DNA of 32,650 nucleotides from assembly GCF_029946515.1 (NCBI RefSeq), contig NZ_JARZHH010000096.1, positions 1 through 32,650 on the forward strand. Reading direction: 5' to 3'. The notes under the pieces are model-generated. The model saw only the letters and a list, made by a program, of their open reading frames with translations, ran no database searches and was not told the DNA's origin. Numbering within the stretch: the first letter of the stretch is position 1; every line of letters begins with the position of its first letter. Made by a program: the position numbers and the translations under genes. The stretch is from Polyangium sp. 6x1. GTDB taxonomy: Bacteria; Myxococcota_A; Polyangia; Polyangiales; Polyangiaceae. Positions 31,981-32,650 of the stretch are shown here, in pieces.

Positions 31981-32214
31981 ATGAACAAGAGCCCCAAGGG
32001 TCCCGGCCTCCCCGGGCCCGAGCACGCCGACGAGAAGACCCAGCGGCGCACGGCCGAGTCGCAGCACGGCGGGATCTCCTCGGAGGAGAGCTCGCGCCGG
32101 TACGAGACCGGCGAGAACCCCGGCGGGACGCATCAGGGAGGGCGGTCGGACCCGACGCGGCCCGACTCGAATGGCCACGGCTCATCGAGCGATGAGGACG
32201 ACGGCGGATTCTGA
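31981..32214 (+). CDS. small hydrophilic disordered protein, function unknown
   Basis: The 77-residue open frame starts at ATG 31981 (MNKSPKGPGLPGPEHADEKT). It is rich in Ser, Gly, Glu, Asp and Arg, with an acidic Ser/Asp tail ending DEDDGGF, and has no hydrophobic segment. Composition differs from the shadow frames around it, and codon bias is ordinary, so it may be real. No family is recognised, and its ribosome-binding site is weak. A longer in-frame start at 31939 is less likely. Confidence 0.5.
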   Translation: MNKSPKGPGLPGPEHADEKTQRRTAESQHGGISSEESSRRYETGENPGGTHQGGRSDPTRPDSNGHGSSSDEDDGGF

Positions 32215-32387
32215 GGCGCGCGGTCGCGACGAGGCCGCGCGCTCGCCGAGCGCCTGCGTGACGGCGAGCGGATGACCTTGCTTTGCTCGTCGTCGTGCGT
32301 CGACCCGGCTCGGTGCCACCGGACGTTGCTCGCCGGGCTCCTCGAGCACGAGGGGGCGCGGGGGCCTTTGTTCGGGGAGATGGAACG

Positions 32388-32423
32388 AAAAAAGCCCGCG
32401 TGAGAAAAACCTCACGCGGGCTT
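32388..32423 (-). terminator. rho-independent terminator of the rRNA operon
   Basis: On the minus strand, a perfect 13-bp stem (arms 32392-32404 and 32411-32423, containing CCCGCGTGAG and CTCACGCGGG) with a 6-base loop is followed by a run of T (complement of 32388-32393). It lies about 105 bases downstream of the 23S 3' end. Confidence 0.9.
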
Positions 32424-32526
32424 GAAGGCTCCGGACAACGGAATGTAGATAGCGTCCACTTGCTGCGTTCGCGCGCCGGCTCGTCATCCGAGCTCTGGGC
32501 GCGTCTCTCGACGTTTGCCTCAAAGG

Positions 32527-32650
32527 TATGGTCAAGCCGCACGACCGATTAGTACCGGTTAGCTCCGCGAATTACTTCGCTTCCACACCCGGCCTATCAA
32601 CCTCGTGGTCTACGAGGGGTCTTTAGGAGCCTTGCGGCTCGGGACACCTA
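32527..32650 (-). rRNA. 23S ribosomal RNA, 3' end (partial)
   Basis: The reverse complement contains the conserved 23S 3' terminal region: GGTTGATAGGCCGGGTGTG, then GAGCTAACCGGTACTAAT, then the closing stem sequence GCGGCTTGACC. The gene continues beyond the right edge of the window. The exact 3' end is estimated from the position of the terminal helix sequence. The upstream part of the operon is outside the window. Confidence 0.93.

Noticed and set aside
32283-32552. Plus-strand open frame overlapping the terminator and the rRNA end
   Set aside because: It runs antisense into 23S rRNA and through a perfect terminator stem; no protein similarity is visible.

Overview
The window comes from a very GC-rich genome whose gene content fits a myxobacterium of the Polyangiales (Sorangium/Polyangium-like). 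The signs are many serine/glycine/proline-rich lipoproteins, a eukaryotic-type Ser/Thr kinase fused to membrane and cyclase-like domains, several ECF sigma factors, two cytochromes P450, and choice-of-anchor and IgGFc-binding-type surface proteins. This assignment is inference from gene content. About 27 protein genes are supported, with the 3' end of a 23S rRNA gene on the minus strand at the right edge.

Layout. 1-4973: a 5'-truncated HEAT-repeat protein, a convergent PAS-PAS-STAS sensor (RsbR type), a His-rich polytopic membrane protein and an overlapping secreted protein with a run of 38 prolines. 5034-8829: an ECF sigma factor translationally coupled to a membrane protein with a TPR-like ectodomain, then two tandem paralogous choice-of-anchor-L-like lipoproteins. 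8830-11043: a repeat island in which a palindrome-rich block (8850-9144) recurs inverted at 10798-11004. Between them lie a third diverged copy, a long G-skewed non-coding stretch and a second ECF sigma gene on the minus strand. 11044-16321: a 1,127-residue kinase/PDZ/polytopic/degenerate-cyclase protein, a P450, and a convergent group II truncated haemoglobin. 16456-18972: an IgGFc-binding-type lipoprotein and an unknown lipoprotein. 19028-24448: a START-domain protein, a small STAS/SEC14-like protein, an MFS exporter, two lipoproteins (one with an AgmX/TonB-like C-terminus), an unknown soluble protein and a stand-alone HAD protein of the RNA-repair-associated type. 24472-24528: a long hairpin between convergent genes. 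24536-26921: an EcsC/TerB-like protein and a second P450. 27068-29701: an ECF sigma factor, a coupled single-pass membrane protein and a lipoprotein; the last two share a cysteine-rich repeat present five times. 29713-32214: a VOC protein, a SigG-like ECF sigma factor with a SnoaL-like C-terminus, a divergent Ohr peroxidase and a small disordered protein. 32388-32650: a rho-independent terminator and the 23S rRNA 3' end, with no 5S gene between them.

How the genes may work together. Two gene clusters have the same plan: ECF sigma factor, then an overlapping single-pass membrane protein with no recognisable zinc-anti-sigma motif, then surface lipoproteins. In the 27068-29701 cluster the membrane protein's ectodomain and the lipoprotein share the same cysteine-rich module, which suggests a cell-surface signalling pair. 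This is the best candidate for an undescribed system in the window. The palindromic repeat family, with compensatory changes between copies, is the second.
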